39,208 nucleotides of DNA from Gemmatimonadota bacterium (GCA_020344015.1 CP070812.1:2334617-2373824); one strand, 5' to 3'. Shown: positions 31,373 to 39,208, counted from the first letter of the stretch. Numbers and translations are program-made. Notes: a model not told the origin generated them from the sequence alone.

Positions 31373-32527
31373 TCAGCGGCGCGCGAACCAGGGCCGCTCT
31401 ATCAGCGGGCGTGGCCGGCCGGCCCGGGAGCGGCTGATCGCTCGCTCGACGACACAGGCGCTGTACTGGATCTGCGAGGCGCCCACCACGACGCCGCCCG
31501 CCGCGACGTTCAGGTCGCTCTCTCCCGCGACGACGCCGCCGAACAGCCGGAACCCGGAGCCGCAGCTCTTGACCATCCCCTTGACGACCACGGGCCCGTA
31601 GAAGGTCGCGCCTCCGCAGAGCGCCAGGTTGCCGTCCACCAGAAGGATCCCCTGGCCGGAGCCGCTGCCGGAGAGCGTCAGATCGCCGGTCACGTGGATG
31701 ATCGGGAACCAGTCGCTGCACGGCGTCATGTCGATTTCCGGCTCGCCCCAGTTGTACGGGTCGCTCGTATCGCACTTGCCGTCGAAGGTGTATGAAGCGA
31801 CGGGCTGCGTTCCGGAAACGTTCGTACCGTGGGGCAGCGTGATGTTCGCCTCGGCGGCGACCTCCTCGTAGCTCATGTCGCCGAAGCTGAAGTAGCCCGT
31901 CGTGTCGGGGTTCTCGTCCACCGCCGGCTCACCGTCGACGGCGGCGGCGCCCGAGCGGCTCATCTTCGTCGTATCGGTCATCGTCACGCCAGCCGCATGC
32001 TCGAGCATCGGGGGGCAGTCGTCCCACCAGTTCGGTGGGACCATGTCGTGGCCGTCGACCTCGGCGCGCCCCGCGATCTTCACCTGCCCGATCGTACGCA
32101 GCGCCCCGTGCACCGGGCTGCCCAGCGGAACAGTGGCGACCAGCATCGCCGTCTCGCGGGTATGCCCGCGACCGACCAATCCCACGGCGCGCACCGCGAA
32201 CAGGCCGTGGACGTTGCCGGCGTCGTCGAGTTTCATGCCCTCGACCCGATAGCGAGCGCCCCCCATCAGTGTGCCTTCATCCACCAGCCAGGTCTCGCCT
32301 TCCTCGATCACATCGGGCCTCCTCCAGTTCTCCAGCCCGCGGACCAGACCCGTCTCGGCGGCGTAGAAGGCGATCGTCCGCGAGCTGCTGCGGATCTGCG
32401 ACTCATGCTCGTTGATCTGCAACGAGACCCCAAACAGTGCCAGCGCTGATAGGACGATCAGACAGAGTATCGCCGCAGTGATGCCGAAACCGTTGCGGTC
32501 GAAACCCTGGTCACGCTCTGCCGACAT
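31373..32527 (-). CDS. PilX-like minor pilin / type IV pilus assembly protein
   Basis: The start is placed at ATG 32527, with GAGGGG 8 nt upstream; a GTG three codons earlier would overlap that site. The 384-residue product begins NGFGITAAILCLIVLSALALFGVSL, a PilX_N-type hydrophobic helix without the usual prepilin Glu5. The C-terminal half (about 270-345: VTGDLTLSGSGSGQGILLVD, FYGPVVVKGMVKSC) is repetitive and beta-rich, as in beta-helix modules seen in other bacterial PilX-like proteins. Paired Cys residues (about 4) suggest disulfides. It follows the PilW-like gene by 12 nt and is the last gene of the pilin operon. The C-terminal tail is Arg-rich (RSRAGRPRPLIERPWFARR). Confidence 0.78.
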   Translation of the reverse strand: MSAERDQGFDRNGFGITAAILCLIVLSALALFGVSLQINEHESQIRSSSRTIAFYAAETGLVRGLENWRRPDVIEEGETWLVDEGTLMGGARYRVEGMKLDDAGNVHGLFAVRAVGLVGRGHTRETAMLVATVPLGSPVHGALRTIGQVKIAGRAEVDGHDMVPPNWWDDCPPMLEHAAGVTMTDTTKMSRSGAAAVDGEPAVDENPDTTGYFSFGDMSYEEVAAEANITLPHGTNVSGTQPVASYTFDGKCDTSDPYNWGEPEIDMTPCSDWFPIIHVTGDLTLSGSGSGQGILLVDGNLALCGGATFYGPVVVKGMVKSCGSGFRLFGGVVAGESDLNVAAGGVVVGASQIQYSACVVERAISRSRAGRPRPLIERPWFARR

Positions 32528-32539
32528 CTCCTCCACCCC

Positions 32540-33373
32540 TCAGTTGTTGCGGATGTCGAACGACAATCGGTGCTGCGCGCGGTGGGGGAGGCCGTCCCGC
32601 ATGCCGGGCACGGTGCCCAGCGAACTCACGTCCAAGTCGATCCGCGCGATCTCGCCGTTCGTCGTCGCAACGCCCCCTTCAACGTTCAAGTATCTGAACT
32701 GCAGCGCCGCCGATGCCGCCGAATCCGGTGGCACAAGCGGCCCAGCAACGGCTACCGCCGTGCCGCTGGTTGCGTCCGTCTTCAGGTACCAGCCGTCGGA
32801 CAGAAGCTCCAGCCAGTAGCTGCCGTGCCGGAACGCCCGTACCGGAGAGCCCACCGGAATTTCGAAAGACATGCCGTTCAGCTCCGGGATCACCGCCCGC
32901 CAGCCAGGTGCACCGTCCGGACACGTGGTCTCGTTGACGCTGCTCATCTTGACCGGCCGCCACCAGTCGTCGCTCAATCCCGTCCGGATACCGCGGGCGT
33001 AGACGAACACACTATCGGTCGTCAGTGGAACCGAGTTCCCGGTCAAATTCCGCACCACGATCGCGAATTCGGGCGCGATTAGCTTGTCGCATACGCTGTA
33101 AACGCCCCGAAATACACGCATCTTGATCGAATCGTCGCCGGCGAAGACGATGTCACCTGCACCCGGGCTCAACGGCAGTAGCTCCGGGATCACAACCGTC
33201 TCCACCCGCTGCAAGTCGCTCAGCGTCTCGGATATGTCGTTGGCCACTAGGTAGAAGCGCTGCTGGTGAATTACCATCCCCATTATCGCAGCCATCACCA
33301 CCATGCTCACCAGCAGCGCGATCATCATCTCCACCAGGCTATAGCCCGCCCGGCCGGGCCTCCTTCGCTTCAT
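32540..33373 (-). CDS. PilW-like minor pseudopilin
   Basis: 277 residues. The class III signal RAG|YSLVEMMIALLVSMVVMAA has the prepilin-peptidase site after Gly and Glu at position 5 of the mature protein. The rest is a beta-rich globular domain, as in PilW (IVFAGDDSIKMRVFRG, VSSLGTVPGMR). It overlaps the PilV-like gene by 4 nt (ATGA), consistent with translational coupling. It would be inserted in the inner membrane and, together with PilV- and PilX-like partners, prime pilus or type II-like fibre assembly. Confidence 0.82.
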   Translation of the reverse strand: MKRRRPGRAGYSLVEMMIALLVSMVVMAAIMGMVIHQQRFYLVANDISETLSDLQRVETVVIPELLPLSPGAGDIVFAGDDSIKMRVFRGVYSVCDKLIAPEFAIVVRNLTGNSVPLTTDSVFVYARGIRTGLSDDWWRPVKMSSVNETTCPDGAPGWRAVIPELNGMSFEIPVGSPVRAFRHGSYWLELLSDGWYLKTDATSGTAVAVAGPLVPPDSAASAALQFRYLNVEGGVATTNGEIARIDLDVSSLGTVPGMRDGLPHRAQHRLSFDIRNN

Positions 33374-33756
33374 CGCTCCAGGCGCGCCGCCGTCAGCGTC
33401 CGCGTCAGCGCCTTCTGCGGCGTTTCGTGGCGGAAAACGAGCTCGATCTCCTTGACTCCGTCTCGCTCGCTCACCGTCCAGTTCATGCTTACACCAGACG
33501 ACTCCGCCGTCCCGTCACCAAGCTCCTCGTACGGTTGCGTCAGCAGAACCTCGAGCTGCGCCTGCGCCACCGTCAGCGCCCGCGTCCGCTCGTGCGCCCC
33601 GTTGATACCGGCACCCACCTGAGCGGCGGTCCCGGCGATTCCAGCCAACGCCAGCGCGAACAGGGTTGTCGAAATCAACATCTCCGTCAGGCCGAAGCCT
33701 GATCGTGAGTCTCTAGCGGCGGCGGGCGGCGGGCTTTGCGCTCTACGCTCAGCCAT
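33370..33756 (-). CDS. PilV-like minor pseudopilin
   Basis: 128 residues with an N-terminal basic leader ending RSG|FGLTEMLISTTLFALALAG. This has the prepilin cleavage site and Glu5 of the mature N-terminus. After the helix comes a short globular domain (QAQLEVLLTQPYEELGDG, MNWTVSERDGVKEIEL). The length matches PilV. It opens the minor pilin operon and overlaps the next gene by 4 nt. No strong Shine-Dalgarno is visible, so the ATG at 33756 is chosen as the only one before the leader. Confidence 0.8.
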   Translation of the reverse strand: MAERRAQSPPPAAARDSRSGFGLTEMLISTTLFALALAGIAGTAAQVGAGINGAHERTRALTVAQAQLEVLLTQPYEELGDGTAESSGVSMNWTVSERDGVKEIELVFRHETPQKALTRTLTAARLER

Positions 33757-34115
33757 CGCTTGAACCTCTTACGAACTTGTGATTGGTAGCTGCTAGGCGG
33801 GACAACTGAATTCTGGGTTCGATTCGCAGAAAGCCGCAATATCAGTGCCAAACGCAAATCGACGGCCGAACTCGATGTGCTGTAAAGAGTTAACATCGGC
33901 GACCGCCGACCGACACGGGACCTGGAGTGTGAAAAAGGGGGACCCGGGTGGAACCATTTGCATGTCATCCGAACAGATACCGTTACCCGGCCTACGGTTC
34001 ACCCCGCGAGGGTTAGGAATGGGTTGAACCGACTTGCTCGCGCAGCTCTGAGCGTGTCTCTTATAAGTGTCAGGTCTTCGCCGAACGTCCATGACCGCAT
34101 GCCGGGAGGTTTAGA
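33757..34115. promoter_or_regulatory. Divergent intergenic region of 359 nt
   Basis: Between the leftward pilin operon and the rightward NTF2-like lipoprotein. Two minus-strand open frames here have neither start signals nor protein-like composition. Promoters for both sides are expected; no strong motifs were identified. Confidence 0.4.
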
Positions 34116-34607
34116 ATGATCGGTCGCAAGCTATCGCTCGTAGTCGTGGCGCTCGCCGCGGCGAGTGCAGGCTGCCAACCTGCGGCGCAAGAAGCCGGGC
34201 CACTGTCCGACGCGGATGCGGCGGCGATCCAGGGCGTGATCGACGCGTTGATCGAAGCCGATCTGGCCGGCGATTGGGATGCTGTGGCAGCTCTCTTCGC
34301 AGATGACGCCGTCTTCATGATGCCAGATCGGCCGGCATTGGAAGGTAAGGCGGCGTGGCGGGCTATGGTTGACGAGATGCAGCCGACGATCCACGCGGTA
34401 ACTGTGGACGTCGCCGAGATCGAAGGCCGCGGCGACCTCGCCTACGTCCGAGGCACCTACTCGGAGACGCTGTCGTTCGGCGAGAACGAGCCTTTCGACC
34501 TCGAGGGCAAGTTCGTCTGGATAATGAAGAGACAGTCCGACGGCTCCTGGCTCGTCACGGTTGGAATCTCGAACAGCAATCAGCCGGCAAGCGACACCGA
34601 TTCGTAA
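34116..34607 (+). CDS. Putative lipoprotein, SnoaL/DUF4440-like, paralogue of the 937 gene
   Basis: 163 residues. GGGAGG lies 7 nt before the ATG. The signal ends with a lipobox ASAGC (Cys20), followed by QPAAQEA. The NTF2-like domain shows ALIEADLAGDWDAVAALFADDAVF and closes with DGSWLVTVGISNSN. It lines up with the protein encoded at 937 through most of its length (CQP-AQEA, LS--D-AAI, DGSWL-----W/SNS), so the two arose by duplication; this copy has the more canonical lipobox and the standard LFADDAVFM segment. Its role (binding or catalysis in the periplasm) is unknown. Its 3' end overlaps the remnant below by 28 nt on the opposite strand. Confidence 0.82.
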   Translation: MIGRKLSLVVVALAAASAGCQPAAQEAGPLSDADAAAIQGVIDALIEADLAGDWDAVAALFADDAVFMMPDRPALEGKAAWRAMVDEMQPTIHAVTVDVAEIEGRGDLAYVRGTYSETLSFGENEPFDLEGKFVWIMKRQSDGSWLVTVGISNSNQPASDTDS

Positions 34608-34791
34608 AGCCCCCTGGAAGTGACCGCCTGCGATCGGCGGCCCTCTTCATCGAACAGGAGTTGCCCGGGCAGCTTCTGCTTCTCCAGGTAAGGGCCGTCG
34701 ATCGCCAGATCTAGGGAGGCGCCGCCGGCTCCCAGCGCGACTCGGCGCAAGCCAGGGCCGGCAGCGAAATCAGGGCGAAGAGCCTTCTCAT
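34580..34791 (-). pseudogene. Frameshifted, truncated gene coupled to the epimerase gene
   Basis: The epimerase stop (TGA 34790-34788) overlaps an ATG at 34791 (ATGA), which opens a signal-like peptide MRRLFALISLPALACAESRW and then stops at a TAG. In the -1 frame, from about the Trp codon onwards, a protein-like sequence AGGASLDLAIDGPYLEKQKL continues to the stop at 34580. One indel in the GC-rich stretch would join both. Even joined, it gives only about 70 residues, so a longer exported protein has been truncated. The family is not recognised; the operon position suggests a sugar-related role. Confidence 0.45.
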
Positions 34792-35975
34792 TGGATCGAG
34801 AACTTGTAAATGGTCGTCGACTCGTAGCGCTCGCCGGGCCGTAGCACGGTGGACGGGAAGTGCGGCTGATTGGGCGAATCGGGGAAGTGCTGGGTCTCGA
34901 GACAGAAACCGCTACGGTGCTCGTAGGGCGCGTCGTCCTTGCCCACGTTACTGCCGTCCAGGAAGTTCCCGGAGTAGAACTGGATGGCCGGCTCGGTCGT
35001 GTAGACCTCCATGACGCGGCCGCTGCCTGGCTCGTAGACCCGCGCCGCGATCCGCAGCGAGCCATCGTGGTCGTCGAGCACGAAGTTATGGTCGTAACCG
35101 CCGCCGAACTCCAACTGCTCGTCGGGATCTTCTATCCGTGACCCGATCGGCGTGGACGTCCGAAAGTCCATCGGCGAGCCAGCTAAGTGTCGCAGTTCAC
35201 CCGTGGGGATCAGGCCCGCATCCACCGGTGTGAAGCGGCTCGCCGCTAGTGCTAGTTCGTGCCCCAGGATGTCGCCAGCGTCGTGGCCGGCCAGGTTGAA
35301 GTAGCTGTGGTGGGTCAGGTTGACGACGGTTGGCTTGTCCGTCTCGGCCGAGTACTCGATTACCAGCTCGTTCTCGTTCGTCAGAATGTAGGTGACGGTG
35401 GCGGTCAGTCTTCCCGGATACCCCTCTTCCCCGTCTGCGCTCACATACGTGAGTCGTAAACCCGTCTCGCCGTCACCCGAATACGGCTCGGCTCCCCAGA
35501 CGACCTTGTCGAAACCCTTCAGGCCACCGTGCAGGTGATTGTCGCCGTTGTTCGTGGCGAGCTTGTACTCGACCCCGTCCAGCAGGAAGCGCCCTGCGCC
35601 GATCCGGTTGCCGTAGCGCCCCACGATGGCGCCGAGATACGGCGAGTCCTCCAGGTAAGCGGACAGCGAGTCGTAGCCGAGCACTACGTCGGCCAGCTCG
35701 CCGTCCCTGTCGGGCACGCGAAGGTGGGTGATGATACCTCCGTAATTGGTGATCCGCACCTCGACTTCGCCCGCGTTCGTCAGCGTGTACAGCTCGACCT
35801 CGACGCCCTCGGGCGTCGTTCCGAAGGACTCGACCTGGTAAGCGGACATCTCTTCACTTGCCTCTTGCGGTCTCTCGCCAACTGCCGGGCATCCTACGAG
35901 GGTCGCTGCGAGTGACAACGCTGCCGCTCGCGCTAACAGAGTCCGTGTACGATGCAGCACGCAAAGGGTGTGCAC
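34788..35975 (-). CDS. galM: Aldose 1-epimerase (mutarotase), lipoprotein
   Basis: 395 residues from GTG 35975 (AAGGAG 6 nt upstream). A lipoprotein signal ends TLVGC (Cys29), unusual for the largely cytosolic mutarotases but seen in secreted forms. The galactose mutarotase fold shows ITNYGGIITHLRVPD, GRYGNRIGAGRF, NNGDNHLHGG with His149, NLTHHSYFNLAG with the catalytic His222/223 region, GYDHNFVLDD, and the base Glu360 in GFCLETQHFPDSPN. Interconversion of alpha and beta aldoses in the periplasm would feed the sodium/sugar symporter. Symbol given from the strong motif match; the preferred sugar here may be xylose. Confidence 0.93.
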   Translation of the reverse strand: MHTLCVLHRTRTLLARAAALSLAATLVGCPAVGERPQEASEEMSAYQVESFGTTPEGVEVELYTLTNAGEVEVRITNYGGIITHLRVPDRDGELADVVLGYDSLSAYLEDSPYLGAIVGRYGNRIGAGRFLLDGVEYKLATNNGDNHLHGGLKGFDKVVWGAEPYSGDGETGLRLTYVSADGEEGYPGRLTATVTYILTNENELVIEYSAETDKPTVVNLTHHSYFNLAGHDAGDILGHELALAASRFTPVDAGLIPTGELRHLAGSPMDFRTSTPIGSRIEDPDEQLEFGGGYDHNFVLDDHDGSLRIAARVYEPGSGRVMEVYTTEPAIQFYSGNFLDGSNVGKDDAPYEHRSGFCLETQHFPDSPNQPHFPSTVLRPGERYESTTIYKFSIQ

Positions 35976-36034
35976 AGAAGCTCCTTTCGGCTGTTCGGGA
36001 TGAGGCTTGAACGATTAGTGTGGCGCGCACGGGC

Positions 36035-37078
36035 TCAGCGATCAAGTGCCTGGATCTGCTCGAGGCCGGCGGCGATGAAGGCCCACTGCAGCTTCATCTG
36101 GTCGCGTATCGGCATCGCCTCTAGGCCGCGCGCCCTTGCGGCGGCCGCCACGCCAGCGGCCTTCCTCCCGGCTTGAAGTCGGGCGCGCCAGCCTTCAAGT
36201 AGGCTCTTCCACTCTTCCGCGACCGGGTCCGGTGGTCCCAGTGACTCTCCGACGCCGGGGGTGATGAAGAGTGGCATCTCGGAGACGAGCGTCAGCGAAT
36301 CACCGCCCAGCGAGCGGACGGTCTCCATCGAACTGGGGCGGAAGAGTGAAGCGGTGTCGGGCTCATCTCGCGCTATGAAGTATTCGCGCATGAAGCGCGA
36401 GTCGGGCCGCGTGCAGAATCCTCGCTCCAGCCGAAAGAACCCCTTCTCGCCCTGGCGCTCGACGTCGTGGAGTTCGTAGCCCAACTCGTCGACGGCCTGC
36501 AGGCAGATCTCTCGGACACGGTCGAAGCGATCGCGCCACGCCGGCTCGATCAGGAACCAGGGGCCGGCGGCGAAGCCCATCCCGTGCAGCGACACGTGCA
36601 GCGCAAAGGGGCCCTCCGCGGCGTGCCACCAATCATAGACGGCACGGTTCTCCGGACGGGCATCCCAGTCTGTTTTGTCAGCGGGGAACCCGAACTCGAT
36701 ATCATCGCCGGGCGGCTCGCGCACGACGTGTGCCAGGTACTCACCCAGGTCGTAGGCCTCCGCGTCATCGTGTTGCCAGGCACGGTTGCGCTCGGCGCCG
36801 TCGGGATTGATGTGCGGGACGATCCACCATTCGTAATCAGTCAGCAGCAGGTCGTCTGACGCCAGCGCCGAGAGGTAGGCGGCGAGCTGAAGGAGCAGCC
36901 GCGGGCCGACGGGCTCGTCGGCATGACAGCCGGCGAGCAGGCTGACTCGCGTTTCTCCGCTACCCAAACGGAAGGCGTGTATCGGCCGCGCTTCGCGTGA
37001 CCAGCCAATCGGCGCGCCCGTGCCGAGGTTCAGCGGTTGTGCAGAGAAGATTTCGCCGGCGCGCCGCACTAGCTCCAT
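36035..37078 (-). CDS. M14-family zinc carboxypeptidase
   Basis: 347 residues. Zn ligands: GCHADEP with His52 and Glu55 (HxxE), and the third His in HVSLHGM (His165). PHINPDGAERNR is the conserved Asn/Arg box. SEMPLF with Glu267 is a fitting place for the catalytic Glu. No signal peptide is visible (MELVRRAGEIF), so it is cytosolic, unlike the classical secreted carboxypeptidases. It would trim peptides or amide-linked compounds; the substrate could be an N-acyl or murein-derived peptide. It begins 146 nt from the divergent small DUF4177-like gene. The ATG at 37078 has only a weak GAG-type site. Confidence 0.88.
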   Translation of the reverse strand: MELVRRAGEIFSAQPLNLGTGAPIGWSREARPIHAFRLGSGETRVSLLAGCHADEPVGPRLLLQLAAYLSALASDDLLLTDYEWWIVPHINPDGAERNRAWQHDDAEAYDLGEYLAHVVREPPGDDIEFGFPADKTDWDARPENRAVYDWWHAAEGPFALHVSLHGMGFAAGPWFLIEPAWRDRFDRVREICLQAVDELGYELHDVERQGEKGFFRLERGFCTRPDSRFMREYFIARDEPDTASLFRPSSMETVRSLGGDSLTLVSEMPLFITPGVGESLGPPDPVAEEWKSLLEGWRARLQAGRKAAGVAAAARARGLEAMPIRDQMKLQWAFIAAGLEQIQALDR

Positions 37079-37224
37079 GGCTTACTCTAAGACAAGAAGA
37101 ACGTCCGCACTAGCATCGTGGGACGGTCGCCGGCTCGACCGCGCCTCCTTAGTTTCTTGCCAGGAACGTCCCCGATCACGAGGCGCGGCTACCGGCCTCG
37201 CCGCCACCAGCGAGGAAGGGTCAA

Positions 37225-37422
37225 ATGAAGAGATGGGAGTACCGGTTTCTGGACTCGATGGACATCGAGGAAGGCGGCTTTCTGGCTGTGAAGAGCCGTG
37301 ACGCCATCGAAAACTACTTGAATGGCATTGGCGAGGAAGGATGGGAGGTCGTCAACCTCGATTTCGTCGAGATAGAAGGAAGGACCTCGTTCGTCGGTAT
37401 AGCGAAGAGAGAGAAGGCCTAG
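37225..37422 (+). CDS. DUF4177-like small protein
   Basis: A complete 65-residue protein with WEYRFLDSMD at the start, a central LNGIGEEGWEVVNLDFVE and a final GRTSFVGIAKREKA. The EEGWEVV motif and size match DUF4177 proteins (one small alpha/beta fold, function unknown). GGAAGG lies upstream of the ATG. It is convergent with the membrane protein gene, 3 nt apart. Confidence 0.8.
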   Translation: MKRWEYRFLDSMDIEEGGFLAVKSRDAIENYLNGIGEEGWEVVNLDFVEIEGRTSFVGIAKREKA

Positions 37423-37425
37423 CGG

Positions 37426-38865
37426 TCACACACCGGCCGGCGCCCGTTCCGTTCGGCCTCTGAGCACGCTCAGGCTGGGCGCCACCAGATAGCCGCTGCC
37501 GGCCAGCCGCCCGGCGACGAAAGCGATAGCCGCCGCCGTCGCGCCGATCATGTCGAGGCCGCGGGTCAACGCCAGCAGGACGAGCACGATGCCTCCCACC
37601 TCGATCACTGTCGCCCAGGTAATCGGACGGGTGAAACGGTCCTGCACGAGTATCCCACGCTGCAGAGAGAGCAGGACCGAGGTCGCGGGCAGCAGTACCA
37701 TGATCTGGGTGGGCGTGATAGCGAAGTCGGCCAGCTCACGGCTCAGCCCGGAGACGGTCTCGAACCAGACATGGGCGAGCGGCGAAAAACCGACGAGCGC
37801 CAGCCCGAGAGATGATGCGAGGCCCAGCCAGAGGGCGAATCGTCCCAGCTGCTTCACGTGCTCGCGATTCTTGGCGAGCAACGCTATCGCGACTTCCTGG
37901 TAACTCAACCCCAGCGCGCGGAAGATGAAGGAGAGCGAGTTGACCACCGGTAACACCGCCAGCGATTCTACGGGAAAGCGGGCTCGGCCGAGCATGAACG
38001 TGACCATCGGGTGCACCGCAAGAGCGAGTGTCGAGGTCAGAGCCAGGGGGTAGTAGAAGACCGCGATGCGTCGATAAGTCAAAGGCTCGTTCTCATCCCG
38101 CGCGCTCTCGAGCAGTCTGCGGACCGTGCCGCGCGCCATTAGCCGGCTTGCCAGGGCCTCGGCGCAGACGCCAGCCGAAAGCGCCGCCGCTCCCACGTAG
38201 GCTCCCGCGAGCGAGAACTGGGTGTAAAGCACCAGAGCGGTGGCCGCCATGAACGATAGACGGATCACAGTCCCGTAGGCGACCAGCCTGGTGCGGCTGT
38301 CGCGGATCAGAAGGCCTTGGAAGAACCTTCGGTAGCCGATGGCTCCCGGCCATGGCAGCAGCAAGAACAATGCGCCGTAGGTCAGGTGCGCCACCTCATC
38401 CGGCAAGCCGATGAGATCCTCGATGATGAAGTCAAAGACTGGCGGGACCAGCACCAGCGTCATCGCGGCCGTGATAATGGCGTTCAGAACGTAGGTGAAG
38501 TTGCGCAGCTTGAGGAAGCTCGCGGCGTCCTCCGCCAGGGCGGTGGAGGCGCTCATGATCATGATGATCGGTGCCTCGACCAGGATGGCGAAGGCGAAGG
38601 CGACGCCCCAGGCCGCCAAATTGAACTTCGGGTCCGGCAGCCGGGCGATGACCGCAGCGAGGAAAGGTCCCTCTACCGCCATCATCAGCCAGGTCGCCGC
38701 GAGGGGCGCCCAGAAGACGAAGATCCTCTTGCCGGTCAGTCGCAGCCTCGGCCTCCAGGGGGTCTGGCTGGGGCGATCGCGCGGCCAGTATAGTGGTGCT
38801 TCAGGAACTCGGCTAGACGTCCTCTCGCGTCCAGAGCAGGATCGCGCCGCAGCTTGCCGAGCCAC
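37426..38865 (-). CDS. Polytopic membrane protein of MATE/MurJ-like type
   Basis: 479 residues with about 12 hydrophobic segments arranged in two similar halves (IFVFWAPLAATWLMMAVEGP ... first half; IAVFYYPLALTSTLALAVHP ... second half), as in MATE, MurJ and polysaccharide flippases. The AFAILVEAPIIMIMSASTAL segment and RDSRTRLVAYGTVIRL loop resemble a subset of MATE-like proteins without assigned substrate. The only start in frame is GTG 38865, leaving an Arg-rich 40-residue leader; the real start could be an unusual codon further in. Transport of a lipid or small molecule is guessed, not shown. Confidence 0.72.
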   Translation of the reverse strand: MARQAAARSCSGRERTSSRVPEAPLYWPRDRPSQTPWRPRLRLTGKRIFVFWAPLAATWLMMAVEGPFLAAVIARLPDPKFNLAAWGVAFAFAILVEAPIIMIMSASTALAEDAASFLKLRNFTYVLNAIITAAMTLVLVPPVFDFIIEDLIGLPDEVAHLTYGALFLLLPWPGAIGYRRFFQGLLIRDSRTRLVAYGTVIRLSFMAATALVLYTQFSLAGAYVGAAALSAGVCAEALASRLMARGTVRRLLESARDENEPLTYRRIAVFYYPLALTSTLALAVHPMVTFMLGRARFPVESLAVLPVVNSLSFIFRALGLSYQEVAIALLAKNREHVKQLGRFALWLGLASSLGLALVGFSPLAHVWFETVSGLSRELADFAITPTQIMVLLPATSVLLSLQRGILVQDRFTRPITWATVIEVGGIVLVLLALTRGLDMIGATAAAIAFVAGRLAGSGYLVAPSLSVLRGRTERAPAGV

Positions 38866-38965
38866 CCGCCGCCGCTCATGTTATCGCACTGGCCGAATCT
38901 CGACGCTGGCCAGCGGGCGAGGCGGAGATTCCCGCGGCAATGTCTGACCAACCGGAGATGCACGC

Positions 38966-39208
38966 ATGGCCCATACGTACGATGAGCTGCACAAGAAGAC
39001 TGTCGCGCAGCTGCGCCAGATCGCCAAGGCCGAGGAACACGAGGCGCTGCGCGGCTATAGCACGATGCATAAGGCCGAGTTGCTGCACGCTCTCTGTCAT
39101 GTCTTTGGCCTCGACGAGCACGTGCACCACGAAGTAGTCGGGGTCGACAAGGGCAACATCAAGGCGACGATCCGCGAGCTGAAGAAGCAGCGGGACGCAG
39201 CGTTGGAG
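38966..39208 (+). CDS. N-terminal part of a protein with a Rho-N/SAP-like domain
   Basis: The ATG at 38966 (GGAG 8 nt upstream) begins a frame that runs off the right edge (81 codons seen). MAHTYDELHKKTVAQLRQIA followed by HEALRGYSTMHKAELLHALC is a helix-extended loop-helix of the Rho N-terminal/SAP kind, which typically binds RNA or DNA. A Lys/Glu-rich helix (GNIKATIRELKKQRDAALE) begins thereafter. The small protein is conserved in several Gemmatimonadota-like and deltaproteobacterial genomes in my memory, but this was not tested. It is divergent from the membrane protein gene, 100 nt away. Confidence 0.7.
   Translation, partial: MAHTYDELHKKTVAQLRQIAKAEEHEALRGYSTMHKAELLHALCHVFGLDEHVHHEVVGVDKGNIKATIRELKKQRDAALE

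Noticed and set aside
33687..34092. Two minus-strand frames upstream of the pilin operon
   Set aside because: They overlap each other in different frames, have no start signal and no pilin-like N-terminus.
1..39208. CRISPR array or phage defence system
   Set aside because: No short regularly spaced direct repeats of CRISPR type and no Cas, restriction or toxin-antitoxin motifs were recognised. The only regular repeats are the in-frame RCC1 units.

Overview
This is a GC-rich, densely coded bacterial window. Its gene content suggests Gemmatimonadota or a close relative, at moderate confidence. The supporting features are many secreted proteins and lipoproteins with SnoaL/NTF2-like, Ig-like, RCC1-like and IPT folds; two S9 peptidases; a small TonB-plug remnant; and the remains of a TM/TPR gene of a type often amplified in that phylum. 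No rRNA, CRISPR array, integrase or transposase was seen.

Positions 1-5305 look like a worn accessory region. They hold a truncated gene on the minus strand, a GYD-domain protein, two small secreted NTF2-like proteins, an intact tRNA-Asn(GTT), a long stretch of decayed DNA, a Tat-exported sugar isomerase-like protein and a membrane-anchored hypothetical. The decayed DNA carries diverged direct repeats and the collapsed remains of a tandem gene family. The region ends at a tRNA-Leu(TAA)-like gene with an expanded D-loop and a broken anticodon stem.

Positions 5500-14630 hold envelope and secreted proteins: a small lipoprotein, a large lipoprotein metallopeptidase (HEXXH plus downstream Glu), a frameshifted TonB-plug remnant, an outer-membrane beta-barrel, a lipoprotein with Ig-like domains and seven RCC1-type repeats, and an S9 peptidase with a PD40 propeller. 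Positions 14663-19484 (minus strand) form an efflux operon, TolC - MacA-like adaptor - MacB/FtsX-type permease, followed by an FMN reductase. No ATPase gene is present in it.

Positions 20031-31186 centre on peptide and pentose use: a secreted hypothetical with a good terminator, a PLP-dependent ammonia-lyase-like enzyme, an oligopeptidase B-like S9A peptidase closely followed by a GH3-PA14 glycosidase, an SSS-family sodium/sugar symporter, a xylose isomerase-like TIM barrel and a xylulokinase. An aldose 1-epimerase lipoprotein lies further on (34788-35975). Together these could cleave xylosides outside the cytoplasm, equilibrate the anomers, import the sugar and convert it to xylulose 5-phosphate. 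A PilV/PilW/PilX-like minor pilin operon (33756 to 31373) sits between the two sugar blocks.

The right end carries a second copy of the NTF2-like lipoprotein seen near position 937, a frameshifted remnant coupled to the epimerase gene, an M14 carboxypeptidase, a DUF4177-like small protein, a MATE/MurJ-like membrane protein and the start of a gene for a Rho-N/SAP-like protein. Functional names rest on motifs and family knowledge read by eye; no database search was run.
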